A stretch of 64,000 nucleotides of DNA, taken from Hyphomonas sp. GTDB taxonomy: Bacteria > Pseudomonadota > Alphaproteobacteria > Caulobacterales > Hyphomonadaceae. The stretch is taken from contig NZ_JAGYJH010000003.1 in assembly GCF_018402285.1 (NCBI RefSeq), positions 124,001 to 188,000 of the forward strand, in the 5' to 3' direction. Positions 27,097-35,122 of this stretch are shown one piece after another. A model generated the notes under the pieces. It had not been told where the DNA came from, made no database searches, and saw only the letters and a list, made by a program, of their open reading frames with translations. A program made the position numbers and the translations under genes. Each line of letters starts with the position of its first letter. Position 1 is the stretch's first letter.

Positions 27097-27582
27097 TTAA
27101 GCTGCGTTGTCTGTGGCGGACTTCTTGCCGATCAGTTTCGGACCCTTTGTCTGGGGGCCGGTGCCGATTTCAATCTTGCGGGCTTTCTTCTCTTCGGGAA
27201 TTTCGCGGATGAGGTCGATGCGCAGCACCCCATGCTCCAGATTTGCCCCGGTCACGAGAACGTGATCGGCCAGCTGGAAGCGCCGGATGAAGCTGCGCTG
27301 GGCAATGCCGCGATGAAGGAAATTGCGGCCATCGCCATCCTCGGATTCGCCTTTCTTGCCGGCGACCGTGAGGAGGCCTTCCTTGGTTTCGATCTCGATG
27401 TCGGCCTCGGTAAACCCGGCGACGGCGATCTCGATGGCGAAGGCGTTTTCGTCGACACGCTCGATATTATAGGGGGGATAGCCCTGCGTCCCGTCGAGGC
27501 GGGACGCCTGATCGATCATGCCGGCGAGACGGTCAAAGCCGACCATGGTCCGATAAAGGGGGGTAAGATCGATATTGCTCAT
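27097..27582 (-). CDS. Small heat shock protein, Hsp20/IbpA type
   Basis: A 161-residue alpha-crystallin-domain chaperone that holds unfolded proteins for Hsp70 and ClpB. The start at 27582 is MSNIDLTPLYRTMVGFDRL, typical of alphaproteobacterial IbpA/HspD proteins. The crystallin domain follows: YNIERVDENAFAIEIAVAGF, then GRNFLHRGIAQRSFIRRFQLAD and the conserved A-x-L-x-x-GVL (ANLEHGVLRIDL), with an I-x-I motif (KIEIG) near the C-terminus. It runs convergent with the preceding GST-fold gene and divergent from the methyltransferase gene. Confidence 0.92.
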   Translation of the reverse strand: MSNIDLTPLYRTMVGFDRLAGMIDQASRLDGTQGYPPYNIERVDENAFAIEIAVAGFTEADIEIETKEGLLTVAGKKGESEDGDGRNFLHRGIAQRSFIRRFQLADHVLVTGANLEHGVLRIDLIREIPEEKKARKIEIGTGPQTKGPKLIGKKSATDNAA

Positions 27583-27756
27583 TTGGACAGTCCTCTCAAA
27601 AGCAACTGTGGTTGGAGTTTTTCGGAAGGGAAGCGAGACCCCAGCCCGGTCGTGTGGCGCTGGCACTTCTTCCGGCCCCGGCCCGCTTGGTGGCACCGTG
27701 ACAAAACCTATTTGGGTAGCGTAGGAGGGGTATCAAGTACCCTGGGATGGAGACAT

Positions 27757-28659
27757 ATGATGAGACACCTGATGCTGATGGCCGCTTCGGCCCTGATCCT
27801 TGCCGCCTGCGCGCAGGAGACCCCTGCCCCCGCCGCGGCTCCTGCTGACGCCGCAACGGAAGCGGCCGCAACCGAGGCCGCGCCCGCGGTCACCCTGGCC
27901 GATATAGTCAATGCCGACCTGCGCTCGGCCGAGGAAAAAGCCCGCGACGCCTGGCGCAATCCGGCCGAAACGCTGGAATTCTTCGGCATCGAGGCCAATG
28001 ACAAGGTGGTCGAGATCTGGCCGGGCGGCGGCTGGTACACCAACATCCTCGCCCCCTGGCTCGCCTCGGGCGGCGGCACGCTGGTGGCAGCGGGTTTTGA
28101 CCCGGCCTCGGTGGAAGACCCCGAGCGGCGTGCTCAGGTGGAAGGCCGGATCCAGGAATTCAAGAATTCCTATGCTGACCCGCGCTTCGGAACCATTGAA
28201 TATTCAGCGTTTTCTGCCGTTTCCGGTCCGTTGACCGAGGCTGGCACGGCTGACGCGGTGCTCACCTTCCGCAACATCCATAACTGGATGTCGGGCGGCT
28301 ACACTGAAAAATTCTTCACCGACGCCTATGCCGCGCTCAAGCCCGGCGGCGTGCTCGGCGTGGTGGAACACCGCCTGCCGTCCACAGCCATGCAGGACCC
28401 GACCGCCGCCAGCGGCTATGTGCATGAGGACTTCGTGAAGGGCCTCGCCGTGGCGGCCGGGTTTGAATTCGTGGAAGCCAGCGAAGTGAACGCCAACCCG
28501 GCTGACACCGCCGACCACCCCTTCGGCGTGTGGACCCTGCCGCCCAACAGTGCGACTTCGGCCCGCGACGGAACGACTATCGAAGGCTTTGACGCGGCCA
28601 AATACGCTGCCATCGGCGAGAGCGACCGGATGACCCTGAAATTTCGCAAGCCGGAATAA
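27757..28659 (+). CDS. Exported predicted SAM-dependent methyltransferase, lipoprotein (COG4798 type)
   Basis: A 300-residue protein with a lipoprotein signal (LILAAC at about residues 14-19), then an Ala/Thr/Glu-rich linker and a Rossmann methyltransferase-like domain. The SAM-loop region reads VVEIWPGGGWYTNILAPWL and the next strand GTLVAAGFDP; further on come FRNIHNWM and LKPGGVLGVVEHR, as in class I methyltransferases. The start is ATG at 27757 with GGAG upstream. A much longer frame runs antisense through hsp20 and is rejected. It ends at a strong terminator. Cytosolic SAM would not reach a surface lipoprotein, so true activity is an open question. Confidence 0.75.
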   Translation: MMRHLMLMAASALILAACAQETPAPAAAPADAATEAAATEAAPAVTLADIVNADLRSAEEKARDAWRNPAETLEFFGIEANDKVVEIWPGGGWYTNILAPWLASGGGTLVAAGFDPASVEDPERRAQVEGRIQEFKNSYADPRFGTIEYSAFSAVSGPLTEAGTADAVLTFRNIHNWMSGGYTEKFFTDAYAALKPGGVLGVVEHRLPSTAMQDPTAASGYVHEDFVKGLAVAAGFEFVEASEVNANPADTADHPFGVWTLPPNSATSARDGTTIEGFDAAKYAAIGESDRMTLKFRKPE

Positions 28660-28682
28660 AGGCCCCTTCCCGCGACCCGTCA

Positions 28683-28716
28683 AAAGCCCGCCCGGACTCC
28701 CGCGGCGGGCTTTTTT
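28683..28716 (+). terminator. Rho-independent terminator after the methyltransferase gene
   Basis: AAAGCCCGCC is matched by GGCGGGCTTT after a ten-base loop and runs into TTTTTT, 24 bp past the stop at 28659. Confidence 0.85.
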
Positions 28717-28783
28717 CTTTGGGGGATAAGCGCTGCGAAAACTCCACCAGGGCCCCAAAAGCCCAATCTGCCAGAAACAGGCT

Positions 28784-28811
28784 TTAGACTATACCGACCG
28801 GCTGGTATATT
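28784..28811 (+). promoter_or_regulatory. Promoter with TetR-type palindrome in the spacer
   Basis: TTAGAC (28784-28789) and TATATT (28806-28811) are spaced 16 bp. The spacer holds ATACCGACCGGCTGGTAT (28791-28808), a palindrome with 7 of 9 pairs matching, in the manner of TetR operators. It sits just upstream of the decayed tetR gene. Confidence 0.5.
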
Positions 28812-28834
28812 TATCTTCAAGAGGCAAGGCTGCC

Positions 28835-29047
28835 ATGGCCCGCACGGCAAATCCGCAGAGCCGCGACAATCTCATGTAGGCTGCTTTCAGGCTGGTCCGG
28901 GAGAACAGCTTAAGCGCGACGAGTGTGGACGAGATCTGCGCTTCGGCAGGGGTTTCCAAGGGGGCGTTCTTTCATCACTGCAGGAGCAAGGAAGAGCGGG
29001 CGGTAGCGGCGGCCGATCAGCTTGAAGCGCTGGCAAAGTCTCTGTAA
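28835..29047 (+). pseudogene. Decayed TetR family regulator
   Basis: In frame from the ATG at 28835: MARTANPQSRDNLM, then a TAG at 28877-28879, then continuing without a shift through AAFRLVRENSLSATS and VDEICASAGVSKGAFFHHCR to KEERAVAAADQ and a TAA at 29045. This is the DNA-binding helix-turn-helix of a TetR regulator, with the usual G-V-S-K-G-A-F-F-H-H. It ends after 71 codons, so the ligand-binding part is gone. The internal stop and truncation make it a remnant. A promoter with palindrome remains upstream. The next gene starts 32 bp downstream. Confidence 0.8.
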
Positions 29048-29078
29048 GGGCGCCAGGAGCCTTCAGGAGCCCTGCACT

Positions 29079-29690
29079 ATGCGTATACTGTTTGCGACCC
29101 GGATCGAAGAATTGCCGATTGGCGCCCCTGCCCTGCGCGAGGGGCTGGAGCGGTGTACCTGGTCGCTGGCAGCCGACGACGCGGCGGGGAACGCTTGGTG
29201 CGAGGCGGAGGGCTATGACGGGTATACCTCGTATGCCTCGCTCGACGACCTGCCCCAGCGCTTTCCCGAATTCGCCGAACTGAAGAAGCATCTCGACAAG
29301 GCAGCTGGGAAATTTGCCAAGGACCATCACTGGGACATGGAGGGGCTTTCCCTCAGCCTGGACGCGATCTGGGTGAACATCCTGGGCGAAGGGGGACACC
29401 ATTCGGGGCACATACATCCCGGTAGTGTGATCTCGGGCACTTATTATGTAGCGGTTCCGGAAGGGTCGGGCCGCATCAAGTTTGAGGACCCGCGCCTTCC
29501 CATGATGATGGCAGCGCCGCAACTGCTGGCGGACGCGCCGGAGGAGGCACGGCGGTTTGTTTATTTGCAGCCACGCGAGGACCACTGCCTGCTCTGGGAA
29601 AGCTGGTTGCGGCATGAGGTGATGCCCAGCCAGACCGAGGAGGCGCGCATCTCGGTGAGCTTCAATTACGCCCTTAAGCGGACGGGCTGA
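29079..29690 (+). CDS. Putative 2-oxoglutarate/Fe(II) oxygenase
   Basis: A 203-residue protein resembling the TIGR02466 family of putative 2OG-Fe oxygenases. The iron-site strand reads SGHIHPGSVISGTYYV, followed by GRIKFEDPR; the distal His is in ESWLRHEVMPS, and the last strand is ISVSFNY. The start ATG at 29079 has AGGAG about 10 bases upstream. It lies directly after the tetR remnant on the same strand and could be under the same palindrome. Target unknown. Confidence 0.72.
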   Translation: MRILFATRIEELPIGAPALREGLERCTWSLAADDAAGNAWCEAEGYDGYTSYASLDDLPQRFPEFAELKKHLDKAAGKFAKDHHWDMEGLSLSLDAIWVNILGEGGHHSGHIHPGSVISGTYYVAVPEGSGRIKFEDPRLPMMMAAPQLLADAPEEARRFVYLQPREDHCLLWESWLRHEVMPSQTEEARISVSFNYALKRTG

Positions 29691-29712
29691 TTTTTACGCC
29701 TTGACTAATTCT

Positions 29713-29737
29713 ATATTTCAACAACTATTGGAAATAT
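29713..29737 (+). promoter_or_regulatory. Probable ArsR operator and arsR promoter region
   Basis: ATATTTC (29713-29719) and GAAATAT (29731-29737) form a perfect inverted repeat just before and across the arsR start codon. TTGACT at 29701-29706 could be a -35. A repressor bound here would block the whole arsenic operon. The box spacing of the -10 is unclear. Confidence 0.5.
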
Positions 29738-30089
29738 GGAATTGAAAACCGCTCTCTCTCAATCGGCTGCATTGTCGCAACTCTCGGCGCTGGCCCAGGA
29801 AAACCGGCTGGCGCTGTTCCGGCTACTGATCAAGGCCGGGCCTGACGGTCTGCCCGCCGGGGAGATTGCCGCCGCGCTCGGTGTGCCGCCCAATACGCTT
29901 TCGGCGCAGCTGACGCTGCTCTCGAATGCCGGCCTTATCGAGGGCACGCGGCAGGGCCGCTCCATCATCTACAAAGCCCAGTATGAGGCCATCAGCAGAC
30001 TGATCGTGTTCCTGATGGAGGATTGCTGCCAGGGACGCAGCGAGATCTGCGCGCCTGTGCTCGAGGCGGCGCAGTCGCGCTGCTGCTGA
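29736..30089 (+). CDS. arsR: ArsR family arsenic-responsive repressor
   Basis: A 117-residue winged-helix repressor: ALAQENRLALFRLL, then AGEIAAALGVPPNTLSAQLTLL recognition helix region and GLIEGTRQGRSIIYK wing. Cysteines at 97, 98 and 105 (DCCQGRSEIC) resemble the three-cysteine As(III) site at the C-terminus of Acidithiobacillus-type ArsR, with an extra CC at the end. The ATG at 29736 has only GGAA upstream, so the leader may be very short. It is first in the operon and its operator covers its own start. Confidence 0.88.
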   Translation: MELKTALSQSAALSQLSALAQENRLALFRLLIKAGPDGLPAGEIAAALGVPPNTLSAQLTLLSNAGLIEGTRQGRSIIYKAQYEAISRLIVFLMEDCCQGRSEICAPVLEAAQSRCC

Positions 30090-30113
30090 GATTCCGGGAA
30101 GAAAGGACCTCCC

Positions 30114-30578
30114 ATGAAACGCCTGCATGTTCACATCGCTGTCGATGATCTTCCACGGTCTGTGGCGTTCTATTCCACGCTGTTCGCCGCACCGCCGAGC
30201 GTGATGAAGGACGACTATGCAAAATGGATGCTGGATGATCCGCGGGTGAACCTGGCGATCAGCGCGCGGGGCGCGGCAGTTGGTGTCGAGCATCTGGGTA
30301 TCCAGGCGGAGACGGGCGAGGAACTGGCCGAGGTGTATGCGCGGCTGAAAGAAGCCGATGCGCCAGTGCGGGAAGAAGGCGCAACGGTCTGCTGCTACGC
30401 CCAGTCCGAAAAGAGCTGGGTGAACGATCCGGCCGGCGTTGCCTGGGAAGTGTTCTATACGGTCGGCGAAAGCGCCGTGTACGGAGGTGGCCCTGAAGTC
30501 GCGGACGGGCGGCTCGCCTCCACGCTGGCCGTTCCAGCACCTGCCCCGCAAGTGGTGCCCGCGGGTTGTTGCGGGTAA
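30114..30578 (+). CDS. arsI: ArsI-like C-As lyase (VOC family)
   Basis: A 154-residue VOC protein of the ArsI/CadI group. ArsI cleaves the carbon-arsenic bond of trivalent organoarsenicals such as methylarsenite using Fe(II) and oxygen. Metal ligands are likely His5 or His7, His60 and Glu112, and the arsenic-binding pair is Cys93-Cys94 in GATVCCYAQSEKSW, followed by NDPAGVAWEVF. The adjacent cysteines match the ArsI signature better than a plain glyoxalase. It sits between arsR and acr3 in the operon. A CGG-rich Pro/Ala tail ends in a further CC. Confidence 0.8.
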   Translation: MKRLHVHIAVDDLPRSVAFYSTLFAAPPSVMKDDYAKWMLDDPRVNLAISARGAAVGVEHLGIQAETGEELAEVYARLKEADAPVREEGATVCCYAQSEKSWVNDPAGVAWEVFYTVGESAVYGGGPEVADGRLASTLAVPAPAPQVVPAGCCG

Positions 30579-30584
30579 AGGGCG

Positions 30585-31610
30585 ATGGGGGCGTTTGAAA
30601 AATATCTTTCGGTCTGGGTCGGTCTCTGCATCCTGGCGGGGATTGGCCTTGGCCTGCTTGTGCCGGGCGCGTTTCAGGCGTTGGCCGCGCTGGAATATGC
30701 GAACGTGAACTTTGCTGTGGCCGTGCTCATCTGGGCGATGGTCTGGCCAATGATGATCGGGGTGGACTTCTCCGCCATGCGCCGCGTGGGCGACCGGCCC
30801 AAGGGCCTGATTATCACGCTTGTGGTCAACTGGCTGATCAAGCCATTCAGCATGGCGCTGCTCGGAGTGTTGTTCTTCCGGCATGTGTTTGCCGGGCTGA
30901 TCCCGCCAGAGGACGCGGAGGGCTATATCGCCGGCCTGATCCTTCTGGGGGCTGCGCCGTGCACGGCAATGGTGTTTGTCTGGTCGCAGCTGACGAAGGG
31001 CGACCCGAACTATACGCTGGTGCAAGTGAGCGTGAACGACGCGGTAATGGTGTTTGCCTTCGCGCCGATCGTGGCGCTACTGCTGGGCGTCACGGACATC
31101 TTCGTGCCCTGGGAAACGCTGCTGCTTTCCGTTCTGCTCTATGTGGTGATCCCGCTGATTGGCGGCGTGATGATGCGCAGCTGGCTGATTCGGCGCGGCG
31201 GAGCCGGGGCGGTTGACGCATTCACCCAAAGTATAAAGCCTCTGTCCGTGATCGGACTTCTGGCCACTGTGGTGCTGCTCTTCGGCTTCCAGAGCGAGAC
31301 GATCCTTGCGTCCCCGCTGGTGATCGCGCTGATCGCGGTGCCTATCCTCATCCAGTCCTATGGCATCTTTGCCATCGCCTATGCGGCAGCTTGGGCGTGG
31401 AAAGTGCCCCACAAGGTGGCCGCGCCCTGCGCTCTGATCGGGACGTCAAACTTTTTTGAGCTCGCTGTTGCGGTTGCCATCAGCCTGTTTGGGCTCAATT
31501 CCGGCGCGGCGCTGGCAACCGTAGTGGGCGTGCTGGTGGAAGTGCCGGTGATGTTGACGCTGGTGGCGTTCGCCAACCGGACGCGCGCCGCCTTTCCGGC
31601 CGAGGACTAA
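30585..31610 (+). CDS. Arsenite efflux transporter ACR3
   Basis: A 341-residue inner-membrane protein with ten predicted hydrophobic segments, of the ACR3/bile-acid transporter superfamily, not ArsB. It carries the essential cysteine in [13 protein letters not shown] (Cys126) and the [12 protein letters not shown] segment with the conserved Glu. It exports As(III) using the proton gradient. The start ATG at 30585 is 6 bp after the arsI stop, and the arsC gene follows 11 bp after its end, so cotranscription is clear. Confidence 0.93.
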   Translation: MGAFEKYLSVWVGLCILAGIGLGLLVPGAFQALAALEYANVNFAVAVLIWAMVWPMMIGVDFSAMRRVGDRPKGLIITLVVNWLIKPFSMALLGVLFFRHVFAGLIPPEDAEGYIAGLILLGAAPCTAMVFVWSQLTKGDPNYTLVQVSVNDAVMVFAFAPIVALLLGVTDIFVPWETLLLSVLLYVVIPLIGGVMMRSWLIRRGGAGAVDAFTQSIKPLSVIGLLATVVLLFGFQSETILASPLVIALIAVPILIQSYGIFAIAYAAAWAWKVPHKVAAPCALIGTSNFFELAVAVAISLFGLNSGAALATVVGVLVEVPVMLTLVAFANRTRAAFPAED

Positions 31611-31621
31611 AGGAGAGACCG

Positions 31622-32035
31622 GTGAAAATCCTCTTTCTGTGTGTTGCAAACTCTGCTCGCAGCCAGATGGCGGAAGGCCTGGCGAGGCGCCGATTTGGTA
31701 TACGGGCCGACGTGGCCAGTGGCGGCTCGTCTCAGATGCGGCCGAACCCCTACTCAATCGAAGCCATGTCCGAACTCGGCATCGACATCACCGGACACGC
31801 TTCCAAATCCGTTGATGGCATGAACGCGGCGGACTTCGATTTCGTGATCACGCTGTGCGCCGAGGAGATCTGTCCCTGGCTGCCCGGCACCACTAAGCGG
31901 CTGCGCTGGCTGATTGATGACCCGGAAAGTGACGATCCCACCCTCACCCCGGAGGACATGCGCAAGCGCCTTGCGCAGGCCCGGGACGTGATGTCCACCA
32001 AGCTCGCAGAGTTTGAGGCAGAACATCTCAACTAG
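31622..32035 (+). CDS. arsC: Arsenate reductase, thioredoxin-coupled (LMW phosphatase type)
   Basis: A 137-residue reductase of the low-molecular-weight tyrosine phosphatase fold. The catalytic loop CVANSAR (Cys7, Arg13) and the redox relay cysteines Cys79 and Cys84 in [13 protein letters not shown] match the S. aureus pI258-type ArsC, which passes electrons from thioredoxin. It reduces As(V) to As(III) for ACR3. It starts at a GTG with GGAGA upstream. A second, unrelated ArsC is encoded two genes further on. Confidence 0.9.
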   Translation: MKILFLCVANSARSQMAEGLARRRFGIRADVASGGSSQMRPNPYSIEAMSELGIDITGHASKSVDGMNAADFDFVITLCAEEICPWLPGTTKRLRWLIDDPESDDPTLTPEDMRKRLAQARDVMSTKLAEFEAEHLN

Positions 32036-32045
32036 GAAATACGAC

Positions 32046-32474
32046 ATGCTGGAATATTCTGTTTCCGCCCACCGCGTGGACAGCCATGGCGGTGAGGCGC
32101 GGGCCAAGGACGCTGTGCTTATTCTCGACACGGATCTTGCTGGCCGGCCGGATGCGTTCAACCCGGCGGAGCTCTTTCTGGCGTCCATTGCCGCCTGCAT
32201 GCTGAAAGGCATAGAGCGCGTAACGCCCCTGCTTGGCTTCCAGTTGAGAGGGGTATCGGTTTCCCTGCAGGGGGCCCGCCAGGACGCACCCCCAAAAATG
32301 CTGTCCGTCACTTATGACCTGGTGGTCGATACCGACGAACCCGACGCACGCCTCGACCTGCTGCACAAGAATGTGCGCAAGTACGGAACAATCTCCAATA
32401 CCGTTGCCGCCGCGCTCGACCTCCAGGGCACAATCCGCCGCAAATCCGACAGTCACAATCTGGAGTCCAAATGA
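32046..32474 (+). CDS. OsmC family protein
   Basis: A 142-residue OsmC-fold protein; start set at the ATG at 32046. The family is mostly thiol-dependent peroxidases with two cysteines; only one is seen here, in the SIAACMLKGIERV segment. The NPAELFLASIAACM motif and the DAVLILDT strand are typical of the OsmC group. It lies inside the arsenic operon with an overlapping ATGA to the following arsC. Its role there may be protection from peroxide or organoarsenical by-products; inferred. Confidence 0.78.
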   Translation: MLEYSVSAHRVDSHGGEARAKDAVLILDTDLAGRPDAFNPAELFLASIAACMLKGIERVTPLLGFQLRGVSVSLQGARQDAPPKMLSVTYDLVVDTDEPDARLDLLHKNVRKYGTISNTVAAALDLQGTIRRKSDSHNLESK

Positions 32475-32890
32475 TCGTCATTCATCACAACCCTGACTGC
32501 GGCACTTCCCGCAATGTACTCGCCATCATTGAGGCGAGCGGCGAAGTGCCGGTCGTGATAGAGTATCTGAAAGAAAGCTGGAGCCGGCCGCAGCTGCTGG
32601 GCCTGTTCGCCGCAGCCGGACTGACGCCGCGCGACGCCCTACGGGAAACAAAGTCTCCGGCAAAGCAAATGGGCCTGCTTGAACCGGGTGTCAGCGATGA
32701 AGAAATCCTGGCCGCGATGCTGGAGCATCCGGTTCTGGTAAACCGACCGATCGTCTGCAGCCCGAAAGGCGTGCGCCTCTGCCGGCCGAGCGAGCTTGTT
32801 CTGGACCTCCTGGAAAAGATGCCGCACGGCCCGCTCTACAAGGAAGATGGCGAGATGATCATCGACGAGAAAGGGCTGCGCATTGGCTGA
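32471..32890 (+). CDS. arsC: Arsenate reductase, glutaredoxin-coupled (ArsC/Spx fold)
   Basis: A 139-residue thioredoxin-fold reductase. The active-site motif is NPDCGTSRN with Cys10, as in R773 ArsC, and the arsenate-binding arginine segments are KSPAKQ and [18 protein letters not shown]. It uses glutathione and glutaredoxin, unlike the phosphatase-type arsC upstream, so the operon holds both reductase classes. The ATG overlaps the osmC-like stop. Confidence 0.9.
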   Translation: MIVIHHNPDCGTSRNVLAIIEASGEVPVVIEYLKESWSRPQLLGLFAAAGLTPRDALRETKSPAKQMGLLEPGVSDEEILAAMLEHPVLVNRPIVCSPKGVRLCRPSELVLDLLEKMPHGPLYKEDGEMIIDEKGLRIG

Positions 32891-33605
32891 TACTGACACG
32901 TCCCTGCCCGCGCTCGAAGACACCAGCTTTCAGGAGATCGGCCGCGACGCACTCCTTGCGCCGCCCCTTTCGAGCCATGCCCCGCGCATTCTGCTGCTGC
33001 ATGGTTCGCTGCGTGAGCGCTCTTTTTCCCGCCTGGCCAACGAGGAAGCCGCGCGCATCCTGCGACGGTTCGGCTGTGAAACGCGCCAGTTCGATCCTGA
33101 AGGCCTGCCGCTCGCGGACGGGGCACCGGATGATCATCCGAAAGTCCGGGAATTGCGGGAGCTGGTGATCTGGTCCGAAGGCATGGTGTGGTGTTCACCC
33201 GAGCGTCACGGGGCCATGACCGGGATCATGAAAACACAGATCGACTGGATACCTCTCGCCCTTGGCGGCGTGCGGCCCACTCAGGGCAAGACCCTCGCCG
33301 TAATGCAAGTCTGCGGCGGCTCGCAAAGCTTCAATGCCGTCAACCAGCTTCGCATCCTCGGGCGCTGGATGCGGCTGATCACGATCCCGAACCAGTCATC
33401 CGTGGCCAAAGCTTTTCTGGAGTTCGATGACGCCGGACGGATGAGGCCCTCCTCCTATTACGACCGCATTGTCGATGTGATGGAGGAGCTGGTTAAGTTC
33501 ACCCTTCTGACCCGGGACCGGGCAGACTATCTTGTCGACAGGTATTCCGAACGCAAGGAAGGCGCCGCACAGGTCTCTCTGAGGGTCAACCAGAAGAGCA
33601 TTTAA
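32883..33605 (+). CDS. arsH: ArsH NADPH-dependent FMN reductase / organoarsenical oxidase
   Basis: A 240-residue flavodoxin-fold protein. ArsH oxidises trivalent methylarsenicals to less toxic pentavalent forms. The FMN phosphate loop is [10 protein letters not shown] (residues 41-50), followed by [18 protein letters not shown] and [13 protein letters not shown]. The reading frame opens at a TTG at 32883, overlapping the arsC stop by 8 bp; no better ATG precedes the flavin loop, and the ~33-residue leader is usual for ArsH. It is the last operon gene; no terminator hairpin was seen. Confidence 0.9.
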   Translation: MADTDTSLPALEDTSFQEIGRDALLAPPLSSHAPRILLLHGSLRERSFSRLANEEAARILRRFGCETRQFDPEGLPLADGAPDDHPKVRELRELVIWSEGMVWCSPERHGAMTGIMKTQIDWIPLALGGVRPTQGKTLAVMQVCGGSQSFNAVNQLRILGRWMRLITIPNQSSVAKAFLEFDDAGRMRPSSYYDRIVDVMEELVKFTLLTRDRADYLVDRYSERKEGAAQVSLRVNQKSI

Positions 33606-33726
33606 GCAACTTCTGACAGATCGCCGTAGACCCGATTAACGAAGCGGCCCTTGACCTGAAGCCCCGGGCAGTTCATCGGAGCGCCGAACTTTCCTGCCCT
33701 CCCACAGCGAAGGACGCGAGCGCCTC

Positions 33727-34266
33727 ATGGACCTTTCCAAAATCTCCGCCGGCCAGAATCCGCCTGACGACATCAACGTGCTGATTGAGGTTCCGCTGGG
33801 CGGCGACGCGATTAAGTACGAGATCGACAAGGCCTCCGGTGCGATGTTCGTGGACCGCTTTCTCTACACCGAGATGCGCTATCCCTGTAATTACGGGTTT
33901 GTGCCCCACACGCTTAGCCTCGACGGCGACCCTGTTGACGTGATGGTGGTAGGTAACCGCCCGCTGGTGCCGGGCTCTGTGGTGCGTGCGCGCCCAGTCG
34001 GCGTGCTGATGATGACCGACGATAAGGGCCAGGACGAGAAGATCCTTGCGGTGCCCCACCCGAAACTGACGGGCTATTACGACAAGATATCGACCTATCA
34101 CGACCTGCCGCAGACCTTGTGCGACAAGATTCAGCACTTCTTCGAACACTACAAGGATCTGGAAAAAGGCAAGTGGACCCGTATCGATGGCTGGCAGGGC
34201 GTCGAAAAGGCCCGCGAGCTGATCCGCGAAGCCGTGGCGCGCGAGCAGGCAAACCTGAAGGGCTGA
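33727..34266 (+). CDS. ppa: Inorganic pyrophosphatase, family I
   Basis: Hydrolyses pyrophosphate to drive biosynthesis. The 179-residue protein has the metal-binding motif DGDPVD (residues 66-71), the [13 protein letters not shown] segment, LAVPHPK and the KKW-like GKWTRIDGW near the end. Soluble hexameric type. It converges with the carbonic anhydrase gene over a shared hairpin terminator. Confidence 0.96.
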   Translation: MDLSKISAGQNPPDDINVLIEVPLGGDAIKYEIDKASGAMFVDRFLYTEMRYPCNYGFVPHTLSLDGDPVDVMVVGNRPLVPGSVVRARPVGVLMMTDDKGQDEKILAVPHPKLTGYYDKISTYHDLPQTLCDKIQHFFEHYKDLEKGKWTRIDGWQGVEKARELIREAVAREQANLKG

Positions 34267-34309
34267 ACTGGCCCCGTTTTGCCGGATTTGGCCAGTTATG
34301 ATCCGAGAT

Positions 34310-34340
34310 GGCCCGGAAGGTGATCCCTTCCGGGCCTTAT
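34310..34340 (+). terminator. Terminator shared by ppa and the converging carbonic anhydrase gene
   Basis: GGCCCGGAAGG (34310-34320) and CCTTCCGGGCC (34326-34336) form an 11-bp perfect stem with a five-base loop, followed by TTATT on the plus strand. It lies between two converging genes and can serve both. Confidence 0.7.
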
Positions 34341-34344
34341 TCGT

Positions 34345-34968
34345 TCAGGGCGCGACAATCTCGAAGAGCTGGGAGCGCGGGTTCCGCCAGTGCAGCTCGC
34401 CATGCTTGATCGCAAACCAGGCGCCGTGGATCTCCAGCGTTCCAGACTCGACCTTTTCCCGCACGAAAGGGAAGCTCATGAGGTTGGCGATGGAGGTTTC
34501 GATACCCTCCAGCTCGAGGGCAAATTGCGGGTTGACCTGCTGAGTGGCAAGAACGCGCTCGCGGGCGTCGTCCAGCAGCTTCACCCAAGGGGCCACGAAC
34601 TCGCCGATCAGCGGGCTGTCATTCTTGGTCAGCGAAGCGGTTATGCCGCCGCACCCGCCATGACCCATCACGACGATGATCTTCACCTTGAGGATGTTGA
34701 CCGCAAATTCGAGAGCCGCTGAGACGCCATGCAGCCCGCCATTGGGCTGGTAGGGCGGCACGAGATTGGCGACGTTGCGGACCACGAACATCTGTCCGGG
34801 CGCAGCATTGAAAATGTCGGACGGCTCGGCTCGGCTGTCAGCGCAGCCTATCAGCATGATGTCCGGGTCCTGGCCCTCGCCCAACAGGCGGTAAAGCTCT
34901 GCCTGCTCGGAATAGACACCGGATCGGAAGCGCCGGTAGCCGGTGATCATATCATCAACGGTTTTCAT
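34345..34968 (-). CDS. Beta-class carbonic anhydrase
   Basis: Interconverts CO2 and bicarbonate. The 207-residue protein has the zinc ligands Cys42 (CADSR with the Asp-Arg dyad), His103 and Cys106 (HGGCG). The start is the ATG at 34968 (MKTVDDMITGYRRF). The remaining strands (MFVVRNVANLVPPY, GLHGVSAALEFAV) are typical of the bacterial plant-type beta class. It is divergent from the TetR regulator gene over a 154-bp gap. Confidence 0.93.
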   Translation of the reverse strand: MKTVDDMITGYRRFRSGVYSEQAELYRLLGEGQDPDIMLIGCADSRAEPSDIFNAAPGQMFVVRNVANLVPPYQPNGGLHGVSAALEFAVNILKVKIIVVMGHGGCGGITASLTKNDSPLIGEFVAPWVKLLDDARERVLATQQVNPQFALELEGIETSIANLMSFPFVREKVESGTLEIHGAWFAIKHGELHWRNPRSQLFEIVAP

Positions 34969-35086
34969 CCCAGGCCTCCTGATTGCCGGAGGGGCGGATT
35001 GCGCAAATTCTGCTGCAGTGCAAGCAATTTTGAAACGAATTCTCCTTAACACGGAACGGTCAGTCTCGCCTAAAGGCCGAATCCGG

Positions 35087-35092
35087 TATAAT
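35087..35092 (+). promoter_or_regulatory. TATAAT -10 element upstream of the TetR gene
   Basis: A perfect TATAAT at 35087-35092, 30 bp before the ATG at 35123. A matching -35 is not clear (GGTCAG is the nearest reading), so this is a weak promoter call. Confidence 0.35.
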
Positions 35093-35122
35093 CAAGGCGT
35101 GCTGCGCGATGGAGAGTCACCC

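Noticed and set aside
27004-27756. Upstream extension of the methyltransferase frame
   Set aside because: It runs antisense through hsp20 and has no ribosome site; the lipoprotein signal at 27757 sets the start.
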